Below, piece by piece: positions 32,505 through 41,658 of a stretch of 64,000 nt of DNA. Below the pieces are notes generated by a model that saw only the letters and a list, made by a program, of their open reading frames with translations, had not been told where the DNA came from and did not search any database. Position numbers and translations under genes: made by a program. Source of the DNA: UBA2357 sp046295975 (GTDB lineage: Bacteria > Pseudomonadota > Gammaproteobacteria > Burkholderiales > Rhodocyclaceae); contig JBKBMG010000011.1 in assembly GCA_046295975.1 (NCBI GenBank), forward strand, positions 49,558-113,557. The letters are read 5' to 3'. How positions within the stretch are numbered: position 1 is the stretch's first letter; every line of letters begins with the position of its first letter.

Positions 32505-33626
32505 TTACAGACGGAAGGCGTTGTTGTAGGTGCCGGAGGCCGGCTGACCGTTGAAGGTGCCACCGTTGTTGAAGTCCAGCTTGATCACAGCGGCGCGACG
32601 GGTGCGCTCGGGCTGGGCAGCGGTCGGAGCGGCGTTGTTCGGGAACTGGGTCATCAGCTGACCCCAGCCGCCGTTCGCCAGCACCACGGCAGCGCCCGGG
32701 CTCAGCAGGTCGGTGACGTTCACCGCGCCAATGCAAGTCACGGTAACCGGCACGGTACCCGAAACCAGGTTCTCGTCACGGTCGTAAGCCACACCGGTGG
32801 AGGTACTCATCAGCACCTGAGTCGTGTATTGACCGTACAGCGCCGACACGATCGGGTGCATGGAGTCGTTCTGACCAGGAGTCGGAGCCGGAGCGTCAGC
32901 GGCGTTGCGGTTCAGCGGGGTCACGAAGAAGCGGGTCGTGGTCTCAGCCGTCGGCATGAAGGACACTTGACCCACCGAAACGCGGGTCGCGCCGGACAGA
33001 ACACCGGAGAGGGCCACGTCGGAGTAGTCGAACTCGAACGCGGAGTCATCAGCAGCTGCATCGGTCGCGATGGTCGAGGCCAAGTAACCCCAAGCAGCGC
33101 CGCCCGCGAACTCGAACACCATGGCTTCGCCGGAGATCGAGGAGGCTGCAGAACCCGTGCGAGCGTTATCAACGATCAAATGACCACGAACAGCGGAACC
33201 ACCACCAGCGGCCTGAGCCATGGCATAGGTCAGCGCGCCGGAAACGGCCGGCTTCCAGTTGTTGTTCACGCCCGGATCGTTGAACAGCACGCCCTTGTCA
33301 GCGGCGACGGAGAAGCGGCCACCCAGATCGATGGACTGCAGATCGAACGGGGAATGCGGCAGGTAGTAGTTCACTTCGCCGCAAGTGGCGCTGTTGCTGG
33401 TGGCGTTGGCGCCGGACTTGTTCACCAGGGTGTAGTGCAGACGGTTGCCGCCGGGGTTGCCGGAAGCGTCGTAGTAGTCGGCGGCACCGGTGGCGGAGTC
33501 GATCACGTGAACGATCGTGGTAACGGAGCCACCGTTAACAACGTACGGGAAAAAGATCGAGTCTGCCTGAGCAGCCATCGTGCCAGCGGCCAGCGCAACA
33601 CCGAAAGCAATCTTAGTTAATTTCAT
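32505..33626 (-). CDS. Secreted protein of unknown function, probably abundant
   Basis: 373 residues, family not recognised. Sec signal peptide (MKLTKIAFGVALAAGTMAAQA, cleavage near residue 21), then SIFFPYVVNGGSVTTIVHVID. Rich in Ala, Gly, Ser, Thr and Asn with few charged residues, like a beta-rich surface or extracellular protein. Two cysteines (82, 298) could form one disulfide. Signs of high expression: GAGGAAA ribosome site at good spacing, TAA stop, a strong terminator and narrow codon choice (nearly all CTG, CCG, GGC/GGT, ACC). It lies next to the type II secretion operon and may be one of its substrates or a surface-layer component; both are inference. Confidence 0.85.
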   Translation of the reverse strand: MKLTKIAFGVALAAGTMAAQADSIFFPYVVNGGSVTTIVHVIDSATGAADYYDASGNPGGNRLHYTLVNKSGANATSNSATCGEVNYYLPHSPFDLQSIDLGGRFSVAADKGVLFNDPGVNNNWKPAVSGALTYAMAQAAGGGSAVRGHLIVDNARTGSAASSISGEAMVFEFAGGAAWGYLASTIATDAAADDSAFEFDYSDVALSGVLSGATRVSVGQVSFMPTAETTTRFFVTPLNRNAADAPAPTPGQNDSMHPIVSALYGQYTTQVLMSTSTGVAYDRDENLVSGTVPVTVTCIGAVNVTDLLSPGAAVVLANGGWGQLMTQFPNNAAPTAAQPERTRRAAVIKLDFNNGGTFNGQPASGTYNNAFRL

Positions 33627-33690
33627 TACGAATTTCCTCGCTTTTGATGGAAAAATCTTGCGAAGACCACATGACGATCTTCAGCCTCTG

Positions 33691-33719
33691 AATGTAAACC
33701 ATGCTTTGCAAAAAAACAA
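33691..33719 (-). promoter_or_regulatory. Candidate promoter of the secreted-protein gene
   Basis: Reading leftward: TTGTTT (33719-33714) as -35, a 17-bp spacer and TACATT (33696-33691) as -10, each four of six to consensus; start near 33684 and leader about 57 nt. The -35 falls inside a 17-bp motif repeated 146 bp further upstream, so binding of a regulator there would affect it. Confidence 0.45.
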
Positions 33720-33722
33720 CAC
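33706..33722. repeat. 17-bp repeated motif, copy 1
   Basis: TTGCAAAAAAACAACAC, overlapping the candidate -35 of the secreted-protein gene. The same 17 bases occur at 33852-33868, and 16 of them at 51455-51470, all in one orientation. Confidence 0.85.
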
Positions 33723-33851
33723 GAATACATGACGTGTCGCCTTCTGCATTACCTGACTACATCAGTCCCCTTGGAAAGTTGAAAGGACAGGTGCGATTTA
33801 ATCGCCGAAACTCCCCGCAGTCAAGCCCGATGCGAGCCATTCCCGGGGGAC

Positions 33852-33868
33852 TTGCAAAAAAACAACAC
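33852..33868. repeat. 17-bp repeated motif, copy 2
   Basis: Second exact copy of TTGCAAAAAAACAACAC, 146 bp upstream of copy 1 and 44 bp from the gspD stop. No -10-like sequence follows it at 17 bp. The remainder of the 285-bp gap between gspD and the secreted-protein gene holds no gene. Confidence 0.85.
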
Positions 33869-33911
33869 CGCATTGCGACTTTTGACATAGGCATCGTTGG
33901 AAAATGCGCAC

Positions 33912-36245
33912 TCACTCACCCTGCGGGCGTACCAGACCCAGAGGCTGCAGTCGCACGCCGCGCATGCGCTCACGCATTTCGTCACCCACCGCGCGCAATT
34001 GCGCATCGCTGGCGATGACGCGTGGGGTGATCAGCACCAGTAGTTCGGTGCTGTTGGTCTGGGTGGTGGTGGACCCGAACAGGTTGCCCACCAGCGGCAG
34101 TTCGTGGAGCACCGGCAGGCCGGCCCGTCCGTCGGAGCTGCGGTCGCGGATCAGGCCGCCCATGACCACGGTTTCGCCGGAACGGACGGACACCTTGCTC
34201 TTGATCTGGCGCTGAAGGAATGACCGCTGCTTGGTGGCCTCGTCGATGGCGCCGACGTCGGTGACGGTCTGGTGGATGTCCATGCTGACCAGGCCGCCGG
34301 CGTTGACCGAGGGCGTGACCGACAGCATGACGCCGGTGTCGCGGTACTCGATGGTGGTCTGCACCGGCGAGGTGTTGCTGACGATGGTGGTGGCGGTCTG
34401 GATGGGCTGCTGGTCGCCCACGTGGATGCTGGCGGTGTGGTTGTCCTGCACCAGCAGCGAGGGGCTGGACAGCACCCGCAGCAAGGAGCGCTGCGCCAGG
34501 GCGTTGAGCACCGCGCTGATGTTGCCGCCCGCACCGGTGATGGCGTAAGAGAAGCCGGGCTGGGCCGGGCCGATGCCGCCTTCGCTGTTGAGGTTGAGCA
34601 GACCGGAGCCGCTGCGCCCCCCACCCAGCCGCCCGCTGAAGGTCCATTCCAGGCCGTACTGCAGGTCGCCGGTCAGGCGCACTTCGATGATGCTGGCTTC
34701 GATCAAGACCTGGGTGGGGGCGACGTCGAGCTGGCGCAGCGCGGCTTCGATCTTGCGGTAGTCCTTGCGCGGGGCGAGGATGATCAAGGCGTTGTTGCGT
34801 TCGTCAGCGACGACCTTGACCTGGTCGCCGAGACCGACCTGGGTGGTCAGGCCGCCCGAGCTATTGGTATCGGGCAAGGTTGCCATATCGCTGGAACTGG
34901 ACGACGAACTCGACGACGTGCCGGTCAGCGAGGTCTGGCTGAGACCAGGCGCAACGCCGCTGTCGGCGCTGCTGCTGGCGGCCGACGACGTCCCTGACGA
35001 GCCACCGTAAAGCGCGCTGAGCAGTTCAGCAAGGTGGCTGGCGGAGCCGTTCTGCACCGGATAGACGTAGAGCCGCGGCTCCAGGTCGTTGAGCGCCGGC
35101 TGGTCCAGGCGCAGCACCCATTCGCGCACGGTGTCGAGGTGCTCCGAACGCGGGCTGACCACCACCAGGCTGTTGAGGCGCTTGATCGGGAACATGCGCA
35201 CCGCGGAGCCGAGCACCCCACCGTCGCCGCCCGTGGTCTCGGCGCCGTCACCGGTGGGGGTACGGCCCAGCATGGCGCCTACGGTTTCGTATACATCGTC
35301 GACCGCGGCGAACTCCAGCGGGAAGATGCCGAGCGACATGCCCTTGAGGAAATCGACGTCGAAGCTGCGGATGATCTCCATCCAGCCTTCGTGCTGGCCG
35401 CGGCTGCCGGCGAGCACCAGCAGGTTGCGCATGGCGTCGACGCGCACCAGGGCTTCGGGCGGTGCCACCGGCTCCAGGATGTCGGCCATTTCGCGGGCGC
35501 CGACGTAGCGCAGCGGCACCACCACCAGCCCGTAGCCCTGCGGCAGGGCATCCGGGCGGTGCAGACCCAGCCCCTGCTGGCGCACGCCTTCCTGGGTGGT
35601 GACGCGGTACACGCCCTGCGGGTCGCGCACCAGCGCGGCGCCGTTGCTCTGGAGCATGGACTCGACGATGGGCAGCACGCTGTCGCGCGGGATGGGTGCG
35701 CCGGTACGCAGCGACACCGTGCCTTCGGGCATGCGGTCTATGGTGAAGTCCAGCTTGAGCAGGTCGCCCAGCAGCGCCTGCACCACTTCGCCCAGCGGGG
35801 CCTGGGAAAACTCCAGGCTGACGCTGTCGCCGCGTTGCTCCACCGCGCGCGGCTGACGGGGTGGCGCGATCATCTGATTGGAGCCGCGGTAGATCAAGGC
35901 CTCGGCACGGCGCTCGGCCGACGCAGACTCAGGACCGCCCGCGGGCGACGCGGCGCCAAGCGGCTCGCCGGCCGCAACCGTTTCGCCGGGCTGGATGCCG
36001 GACTGGGCGCCGGCACTCAGATACTGGTCGATGCGGTCCTGGCGGGCGGGCTGACCGGCGCAGCCGGCCAGCGCGAGGCTGAGCGCAAGCGTGAGGCCGG
36101 ACAGGCGCAGGCCATTGGGGCGCAGCGTGTGGGCGGGCGCCTGGCGGACGCGCTCCGGGCGGAGGCGCACCACGGCGCATTCAGCGGCGTAATCGGTGGC
36201 ACACTCGGCGACACATTCGGCGGAGGTCGATGGCGTTGGCTTCAT
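33912..36245 (-). CDS. gspD: Type II secretion outer-membrane secretin
   Basis: Forms the outer-membrane channel of the type II system. 777 residues from ATG at 36245. A 45-residue N-terminal stretch precedes LSLALAGC, a lipobox-type signal; GTG codons nearer the signal (before VRLRPERV) are possible truer starts. Domains: N0/STN (about 130-205, FSQAPLGEVVQALLGDLLKL), N1-N3 with KRLNSLVVVSPRSEH and NNALIILAPRKDY, a Ser/Gly-rich insert (TSSSSSSSSSD), then the secretin barrel with VLSSPSLLVQDN, VRSGETVVMGGLI and LPLVGNLFG. Last gene of the operon, after a 130-bp gap from the GspC-like gene. Confidence 0.95.
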   Translation of the reverse strand: MKPTPSTSAECVAECATDYAAECAVVRLRPERVRQAPAHTLRPNGLRLSGLTLALSLALAGCAGQPARQDRIDQYLSAGAQSGIQPGETVAAGEPLGAASPAGGPESASAERRAEALIYRGSNQMIAPPRQPRAVEQRGDSVSLEFSQAPLGEVVQALLGDLLKLDFTIDRMPEGTVSLRTGAPIPRDSVLPIVESMLQSNGAALVRDPQGVYRVTTQEGVRQQGLGLHRPDALPQGYGLVVVPLRYVGAREMADILEPVAPPEALVRVDAMRNLLVLAGSRGQHEGWMEIIRSFDVDFLKGMSLGIFPLEFAAVDDVYETVGAMLGRTPTGDGAETTGGDGGVLGSAVRMFPIKRLNSLVVVSPRSEHLDTVREWVLRLDQPALNDLEPRLYVYPVQNGSASHLAELLSALYGGSSGTSSAASSSADSGVAPGLSQTSLTGTSSSSSSSSSDMATLPDTNSSGGLTTQVGLGDQVKVVADERNNALIILAPRKDYRKIEAALRQLDVAPTQVLIEASIIEVRLTGDLQYGLEWTFSGRLGGGRSGSGLLNLNSEGGIGPAQPGFSYAITGAGGNISAVLNALAQRSLLRVLSSPSLLVQDNHTASIHVGDQQPIQTATTIVSNTSPVQTTIEYRDTGVMLSVTPSVNAGGLVSMDIHQTVTDVGAIDEATKQRSFLQRQIKSKVSVRSGETVVMGGLIRDRSSDGRAGLPVLHELPLVGNLFGSTTTQTNSTELLVLITPRVIASDAQLRAVGDEMRERMRGVRLQPLGLVRPQGE

Positions 36246-36375
36246 TGTCAGGGTTCCATGTTGCATTCGTCCGCCGCGGGTCGCGGGCGTGCCGGGACGG
36301 CGGACTGGGAAATGCACGATCGCAGGATGAAGAGGCCACGGGCTTGGCCCGCGACGGGCGGTGGACAGCGCATGC

Positions 36376-36849
36376 TCAGCCGCCCCCCGGCCGGCGTGGC
36401 AGGCTGTCCAGGCGATGACGCGGAATGGGCACGGCGTGCCATTCGCGCTCGCCGCGTTCGAACACGGCGACATCGCCTTCTATGCGGTCGAAGCGCCAGC
36501 CGGCGTGATCCTGCCCGGCGACGATTCGGAGTGTTTGTCCGTGGTGGTTGACGATGAGTACGGCGTTGTCGCGCTGGGCGGCCACGCCCAGGATTTCCAG
36601 CCCGTCCAGGCTGCCTGCCGGATTGGCCGCAGCCGCTGCCTGTTGCGGCCGGCGCGAGGGCCAGAACACCGGGCGGGCAAGTGCTTCACCGCCACTGCCG
36701 GCGGCGGCCACGGGCATGGCCACCTCGACCGGCACCACGTCGGGGCGCAGCGGCGCCGGCGGCGCCCAGCCGCCCGAAGGCGACCACCACACCAAGGCCA
36801 GCGCGGCGAGCGCGGCGAGCAACCAGATTGCTGCGAGTCGGTTGAGCAT
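36376..36849 (-). CDS. gspC: GspC/XpsN-like inner-membrane protein of type II secretion
   Basis: 157 residues. One N-terminal membrane helix (about 5-23), a Pro/Ala linker, then a homology-region domain (about 80-150: LDGLEILGVAAQRDNAVLIV ... GWRFDRIEGDVAVFE) that in GspC contacts the secretin. There is no PDZ or coiled-coil end, so it is shorter than classical GspC. Its place between gspM and gspD is that of xpsN in Xanthomonas, thought to do the GspC job. ATG at 36849 overlaps the gspM stop by one base (TGATG); a GTG one codon earlier is also possible. Confidence 0.78.
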   Translation of the reverse strand: MLNRLAAIWLLAALAALALVWWSPSGGWAPPAPLRPDVVPVEVAMPVAAAGSGGEALARPVFWPSRRPQQAAAAANPAGSLDGLEILGVAAQRDNAVLIVNHHGQTLRIVAGQDHAGWRFDRIEGDVAVFERGEREWHAVPIPRHRLDSLPRRPGGG

Positions 36850-37427
36850 CACGCCCCCTTCATCCGGATCGCCATGAAGCGCGCCTGGACGTTGAGTTGC
36901 TGGGGCGGGTTCTGGTCCGGCGTGGCGGCGATCACCACCGGCTGCAGGCGGATCTGCTCCACCCGGACCACCGGGGAGACGTTGCGCAGTGCCGCCAGGG
37001 CGCCGCGCAGTTGCTCCAGGCTGCCCTGGGCCGACACGCCCAGGCTGATTTCTTCCATGCCGTCCACGTCGCGCGCGGGAAACTGCTGGGTGCCGACCAC
37101 GTTCATGCCGGCGGCCTGGAAAACGTCGCGGATGCGCGTCTGGAAGTCCGACGCAGCACGCGCGCTTTCGAGATCGGACGGATAGGCGTAGCGCGCCGCG
37201 GCACCGCGGGCGACGTCGAGCGCGGCAGTGATCTCGTCGGAGGCCTCGAGCACGCCGGCCAGCCGGGCAATGCGCGGGTTGGCGCCATCCAGCGCCGCTT
37301 CGTAGCGGGTCATTTGCGCCGCGGCGATGGCCGCTACCAGGGCGGCCAGCGCCAGCGCGGCCACCACCACCACGATCAGGACGAGGCGGCCATCGCGACC
37401 GAGGCCGGGAGAAACGGGAGACGTCAT
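36849..37427 (-). CDS. gspM: Type II secretion inner-membrane protein GspM
   Basis: 192 residues: short cytoplasmic N-terminus, membrane helix (about 15-37, VLIVVVVAALALAALVAAIAA), and a periplasmic domain of GspM/PilO type. Partner of GspL in the assembly platform. ATGA overlap with gspL. Confidence 0.85.
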   Translation of the reverse strand: MTSPVSPGLGRDGRLVLIVVVVAALALAALVAAIAAAQMTRYEAALDGANPRIARLAGVLEASDEITAALDVARGAAARYAYPSDLESARAASDFQTRIRDVFQAAGMNVVGTQQFPARDVDGMEEISLGVSAQGSLEQLRGALAALRNVSPVVRVEQIRLQPVVIAATPDQNPPQQLNVQARFMAIRMKGA

Positions 37428-38440
37428 TGGGCGAGATCCACTTCGATGACGAAGCGCTCCTTGTTGGTCTGGGGTTCGCGCATGATCGGCGACGGTGCCC
37501 GCACGTTGGTGAAGCCGGGTTGCTCCTGGAGCGCCTGCAGCAGGGCTGCGGCGTTGTCCGCCCGGCCGCCGATGCGAATGGTGCCCGGATTGTATTCGAA
37601 CAGGTCGAGCCAGCCGCCGTCGGGCACGACCATGGTGACGCGGTCGAGCAAGGCCATGAGATCGGGTTCGGCGGCGATGCGCGGGCCGAGGGTGTCGTGC
37701 AGCATACGCACCGCGCCGAGTTCGTCGCGCAGCGAGACCACCGGCCCGGCCTGGGCGGACAGCGCGCCCTGGTGATTGAGAGCCTGGACCACTTGCTGAC
37801 GTTTTTCGATCACCGGGGTGAGCGCAACCGCGCAGGTGAGCAGCACCGCCAGGGCGAGCAACACGCCCGTGCGCCGCATCTGCCGCCTATGGGCCGAGCG
37901 CCGGCGGGCCTCGCCAAAACCGTCGAGCACCACCGGCCCCTGGCTGCCGAGCACCCATACTTCCGGCACGTGCTGGCCGGGCAGGCGGCCGGCCAGCGCC
38001 TCGATGCGCTGCGCCACCAGGCGGCGCGAGGTGATGGCGATGAGCGCACCGCGCATGCCCGGCACCGCCGTCACCGGGCGCCAGCCCCAGGCGGTGTCGT
38101 CGGCGGGAAACGGCGACACCGCTTCCACTTCCAGGCGCATGGCGGACTCGTACTCGGCGTCGAGCCCGAGCGGGACGTCCAGCCGGCGCTCCAGAAAGCT
38201 GCCCTCGGGCACTTCGACGGCGACGAAGTCCGCAGCCGCCGGCTTCGCGGGCGCCTGGGCATCGCGCTCGAAGCCCGGCACGCGCCAGGCGCTCGCGCCG
38301 CCCTCGCCCACCAGCATGACCCGGTCGGCCGGCAACAGCCGGCGTAACCGCGGCCATTCGAGCAGTTCGCCCCAGCCGCGCGCGAGGCGCTGGCCGAAGG
38401 CGCGCAGGGTGTGTTGAGATCTGGATTCGGTGGTCTGCAT
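37424..38440 (-). CDS. gspL: Type II secretion assembly-platform protein GspL
   Basis: 338 residues from ATG at 38440 (MQTTESRSQHTLRAFGQRL), 8 bp after the gspK stop. The cytoplasmic half has an actin-like fold in GspL proteins and recruits the GspE ATPase; here ADRVMLVGEGGASAWRVPG and the EVPEGSFLERRLDVPLG region. A membrane helix follows (about 210-228, GVLLALAVLLTCAVALTPV), then a periplasmic PilN/GspL-C domain. Sequence upstream of 38440 in this frame is not protein-like. Confidence 0.85.
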   Translation of the reverse strand: MQTTESRSQHTLRAFGQRLARGWGELLEWPRLRRLLPADRVMLVGEGGASAWRVPGFERDAQAPAKPAAADFVAVEVPEGSFLERRLDVPLGLDAEYESAMRLEVEAVSPFPADDTAWGWRPVTAVPGMRGALIAITSRRLVAQRIEALAGRLPGQHVPEVWVLGSQGPVVLDGFGEARRRSAHRRQMRRTGVLLALAVLLTCAVALTPVIEKRQQVVQALNHQGALSAQAGPVVSLRDELGAVRMLHDTLGPRIAAEPDLMALLDRVTMVVPDGGWLDLFEYNPGTIRIGGRADNAAALLQALQEQPGFTNVRAPSPIMREPQTNKERFVIEVDLAQ

Positions 38441-38448
38441 GAAATCAG

Positions 38449-39426
38449 TCAGTTGTTTCGCGCAGGCGCCGCGAGGCGCTGCATCGGATCGGCGTGGTTC
38501 CAGTGCCCCGGCGGGCCACCCGCGCCGGCACGCGATGCGGGCCCGAGCGACAGCCAGGCGGTGCGCGTCCACCGCGACTCGTCCGCTTCGCGAACGAAGG
38601 CACGCAGGCGGAAATCGTTGCCAAACCATTCGCCGACGTGGCGCGGGTCGAGGCCGCCGAGGTCGCTGACGACTTCCGCGCCGGCGGCGCGCGAGGACAG
38701 AATCCTCGCCACCACGGCCTCGTCGCCGCGCGCGACGATGCGCAACACTTCCGGCGGCGCGGTAAGCGGATTGATGGCGCCGGCACCGCCGCCCGGGCTG
38801 GCGGTGATCAAACCGCGAATGGTAGCGTGAACATCGGGCGACACGCCAAGAACCTGGCCAATGTCGTCCGGATGGCGGAAGGCCTCGTTGCGCGGACGGT
38901 GGGCCACGCCCTCGTTTGCGTAGTCGGCGGCTTCCGCCCCCTCGGGCAGGCGTTCGTCATCGGGATCGCGCCAGTCGATGACGCGCTGGGCAAGCCGCAG
39001 GGCCTGCGCGTCCGGCAGGCCAGCACCGTGGATGAAGAGGTCGCGCAACAGCGATTCGGGCGCGGAGTTGATGCTGATGAAGCCGCTCGCCCGCACCACT
39101 TCGACGACCACCGTCACGTCGCCGATGCGATAGTCGAGCTCGAACGGCACCAACGGCCGTGCGGTGGTCGCGGCCAGTTCGGCGGCGGCCAGGCGCAGCC
39201 CGCCATCCAGCGCGGCGCGGGCGCGGGCGCCTTCCACGTGGCTGGCGGACAGGCGTGCGTCGATACGCACCGCGTAGGCCACGCTGCCGACCAGAATCGC
39301 CAGCACCGCCACCATCCACAGCACCGCCACCAGCGCGATGCCGGACTGCCGCGCCGATACCGGCGGGCGGGCGCGGCGCGCACCATGGCGCGCGATCGAG
39401 GGCCGGTCACAAAGGCGCGAGCGCAT
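38449..39426 (-). CDS. gspK: Type II secretion minor pseudopilin GspK
   Basis: 325 residues. Prepilin leader cut after Gly29 (QSG|IALVAVLWMVAVLAILVG; the usual Phe is Ile, as in many GspK), with Glu5 absent as normal for the tip pseudopilin. Large globular domain with helix-hairpin-like RVIDWRDPDDERLPEGAE, a GspK calcium-site type run. It overlaps gspJ by 20 bp. Confidence 0.92.
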   Translation of the reverse strand: MRSRLCDRPSIARHGARRARPPVSARQSGIALVAVLWMVAVLAILVGSVAYAVRIDARLSASHVEGARARAALDGGLRLAAAELAATTARPLVPFELDYRIGDVTVVVEVVRASGFISINSAPESLLRDLFIHGAGLPDAQALRLAQRVIDWRDPDDERLPEGAEAADYANEGVAHRPRNEAFRHPDDIGQVLGVSPDVHATIRGLITASPGGGAGAINPLTAPPEVLRIVARGDEAVVARILSSRAAGAEVVSDLGGLDPRHVGEWFGNDFRLRAFVREADESRWTRTAWLSLGPASRAGAGGPPGHWNHADPMQRLAAPARNN

Positions 39427-40063
39427 AGACCAACTCCGGCCAGTAGCGGCCTTCGACCTTGAGACGGATGCGCACCCGCGCGGGCAGGCCGGGCTGGGCG
39501 TCGGTGCGCCGCCATTCTTCCTGCCACGGGCCGTTTGCGTCCTCGCCCTGGTAGGCGAGCGAGAAGGCCTCGACGCCGCCGACCAGCACGTGCTCGGCCG
39601 CCCGTCCCCAGTCCGGCGGCGCCGTGGCGCCGCCGTAGGGCAGGTAGCGCAGGTTCAGGATGGCAGCGCCCTCGCGCGACTGGCGTGCCAGCTCGAAATA
39701 ATGCATGCCGGGCAGGCCGTGGCGGGCGGGGAAGACGCCCACCCAGCGCAGGCGTTCGCGACGTCCCTCGAAATAGGATTGCGAGGATTGCGAGGCCTCG
39801 TCGGCCGCCTCGTCCGGAGGCGTGTCGAGCGCGCCATCGGCCGGCGCTTCACCGAGGTCCTGGGTGCCGGCCAGCATGCGGCCAAGAAAGGCATGGATCA
39901 ATTGCATGTCGGAACTGCGGTCGGACACCGCCTGCACCGCGCTGGCAGCCTGGCCCATGGTGCGCATGGCGCTGACCAGGCCAAGCATGATGAGGGAGAC
40001 GATGGTCAGGGCGACGACCACCTCCACCAGCGTGAAGCCACGCCCGCGCGCCTGCTGGGTCAT
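39407..40063 (-). CDS. gspJ: Type II secretion minor pseudopilin GspJ
   Basis: 218 residues from ATG at 40063, which overlaps the gspI stop as ATGA. Leader MTQQARGRG|FTLVEVVVALTIVSLIML with conserved Glu at +5. The C-terminal domain has AFSLAYQGEDANGPWQEEW, typical of GspJ. Confidence 0.92.
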   Translation of the reverse strand: MTQQARGRGFTLVEVVVALTIVSLIMLGLVSAMRTMGQAASAVQAVSDRSSDMQLIHAFLGRMLAGTQDLGEAPADGALDTPPDEAADEASQSSQSYFEGRRERLRWVGVFPARHGLPGMHYFELARQSREGAAILNLRYLPYGGATAPPDWGRAAEHVLVGGVEAFSLAYQGEDANGPWQEEWRRTDAQPGLPARVRIRLKVEGRYWPELVYALAPL

Positions 40064-40572
40064 CGCGCCCCCCCTGCGATGTCGGCCTGGGGCAGTGCAG
40101 TCTCGAGCACGACCTCGTGCTGGCGACCGAGATTGCGCCAGGACACTTCGACAGTTACCACATGGAACGGCCACATCGGTACGGATTCAGTGCGCTTGCC
40201 ACGCGGGTCGGCCGCGCGCGAACTCAGGCGCCAGGCAAAGCCGTCCTCGGTCTCGCCGCTGCGCCGGATGCCGGTTGGCGGCACCTGATCGAGCGTGGCG
40301 AGCAGCGACTGCGCCATCACCACGGCGTAGGCGTGGCGTTCCAGATGTGCAGCATTGCGGGTGCTGGAGGTGGAAAGCTGGTACAGGCTGCCAAGCGCCA
40401 GGGCCATGATGCTGACCGCCACGAGTACCTCGAGCAGCGAGAATCCGGCCACAGACGTGGGCCTGCGGCCGCTGCGGCCGCTTCGCGGCCGCGGGCCGGA
40501 AAGGCAGTCGCCCAGGCGAGCGCGGCGGGTTTCCGGCTTCACCGCCGACTCGCCCCTTTCAGCCGGGACCAT
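40060..40572 (-). CDS. gspI: Type II secretion minor pseudopilin GspI
   Basis: 170 residues as drawn. The prepilin motif VAG|FSLLEVLVAVSIMALALG is clear, but the leader from ATG at 40572 is 43 residues, far longer than usual; a closer non-ATG start cannot be excluded. The ATG overlaps the gspH end by 14 bp. The globular part contains AQSLLATLDQVPPTG. Confidence 0.88.
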   Translation of the reverse strand: MVPAERGESAVKPETRRARLGDCLSGPRPRSGRSGRRPTSVAGFSLLEVLVAVSIMALALGSLYQLSTSSTRNAAHLERHAYAVVMAQSLLATLDQVPPTGIRRSGETEDGFAWRLSSRAADPRGKRTESVPMWPFHVVTVEVSWRNLGRQHEVVLETALPQADIAGGAR

Positions 40573-41044
40573 CGAGCGCCTCCTGGGTGACACGGCCAAG
40601 CATCCAGTCGACGCGCAACACCACGCCCTGACCATTGTCCCGCTGAATTCGGATGGAGCCTCCGGTGGAACTGCCGTCGGGGTAGAACACGATGGCCCCT
40701 CGGCCGGCGCCATCGGATTCACGCCGGGCGAGCACCGCGTCGAGTTCGATGCTTTCGGGTACCTCGCGATTGCGCGACACGGCGCGCAGGCGCCGGGCCG
40801 GCAGATCGATTTCGAAACGGGTCTCGCTGCCGGTGAGCATGGCGTGGTTGCGGGTGGCGCGCAGGTCCGCGAGCACGTCGCGGACCAGGCCGCGATACTG
40901 CATGGCGTCGAACATGCGCGACAGCGCCGCCGGGGCGACAGCGAGCAGACTGGCCGCGATCGCGAGCGCGACGATCAACTCGATGAGGGTGAACCCGGCG
41001 CGCGGCAGGCGTGGCAGGACGCGTTCCGGGATGGACATGGACAT
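40559..41044 (-). CDS. gspH: Type II secretion minor pseudopilin GspH
   Basis: 161 residues. Leader ending PRAG|FTLIELIVALAIAASLLAV with Glu+5; then RDVLADLRATRNHAMLTG and IVFYPDGSSTGGSI, the GspH signature. Two in-frame ATGs (41044, 41038) are both possible starts. The 68 bp to gspG are empty. Confidence 0.93.
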   Translation of the reverse strand: MSMSIPERVLPRLPRAGFTLIELIVALAIAASLLAVAPAALSRMFDAMQYRGLVRDVLADLRATRNHAMLTGSETRFEIDLPARRLRAVSRNREVPESIELDAVLARRESDGAGRGAIVFYPDGSSTGGSIRIQRDNGQGVVLRVDWMLGRVTQEALDGPG

Positions 41045-41112
41045 GTTTCAGGCGGCGGCGCGGCAGACGTGGAGGCGCCCGCTGCGCGCCACGATCGCGT
41101 TGCCGCCCACGC

Positions 41113-41544
41113 TCAGTTCCAGTTGCCGACGTCGGCGTTCTCGCCGTCACCGCCGGGCGCGTTGTCGGCACCGAAGGAGTAGATGTCGAAGTCGCCGCCG
41201 CGCTTGCTCGGATATTCGTAGCGATAGGGATTGCCCCAGGGGTCGGCGGGCAGCCCTTTGCGCAGGTAGGGGCCCTTCCAGCCGTTGGCCGTGGCCGGGC
41301 GGGTGACCAGCGCTTCCAGCCCTTCCTGGTTGTTGGGGAAGCGGCCGACGTCGAGCCGGAACAGCTCCACCCCCTGCTCGAGGTCCTTGATCTGGACCGC
41401 CGCGGTGCTGGTCTTTGCGCCACCGAGCTGGTTCCACAACCGCGGACCGACCAGGCCCGCCAGCATGGCGACGATGGCGAGCACGACGAGGATCTCGATC
41501 AGGGTGAAACCGCCACTGCGGCGCTGACTGACGAATCGATGCAT
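41113..41544 (-). CDS. gspG: Type II secretion major pseudopilin GspG
   Basis: 143 residues from ATG at 41544, chosen because AGGAAG lies 6 bases upstream. Leader MHRFVSQRRSGG|FTLIEILVVLAIVAMLAGL; the end carries the calcium-binding and GspG signatures RFPNNQEGLEALVTRP, GLPADPWGNPYRY and DFDIYSFGADN. Main subunit of the periplasmic pseudopilus. The 114-bp gap from gspF has a small hairpin (GGCAGTGCC) that may moderate read-through. Confidence 0.97.
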   Translation of the reverse strand: MHRFVSQRRSGGFTLIEILVVLAIVAMLAGLVGPRLWNQLGGAKTSTAAVQIKDLEQGVELFRLDVGRFPNNQEGLEALVTRPATANGWKGPYLRKGLPADPWGNPYRYEYPSKRGGDFDIYSFGADNAPGGDGENADVGNWN

Positions 41545-41658
41545 GTTGACTTCCTGTAATGCCGTGGCAGTGCCACGACCTATCGACAAAGACGGGATTT
41601 TAAGCCGACTCCGCGCCCGGGTCTAAGCCGCGAGCGCGGACGAATTCGTAACCCGGTG

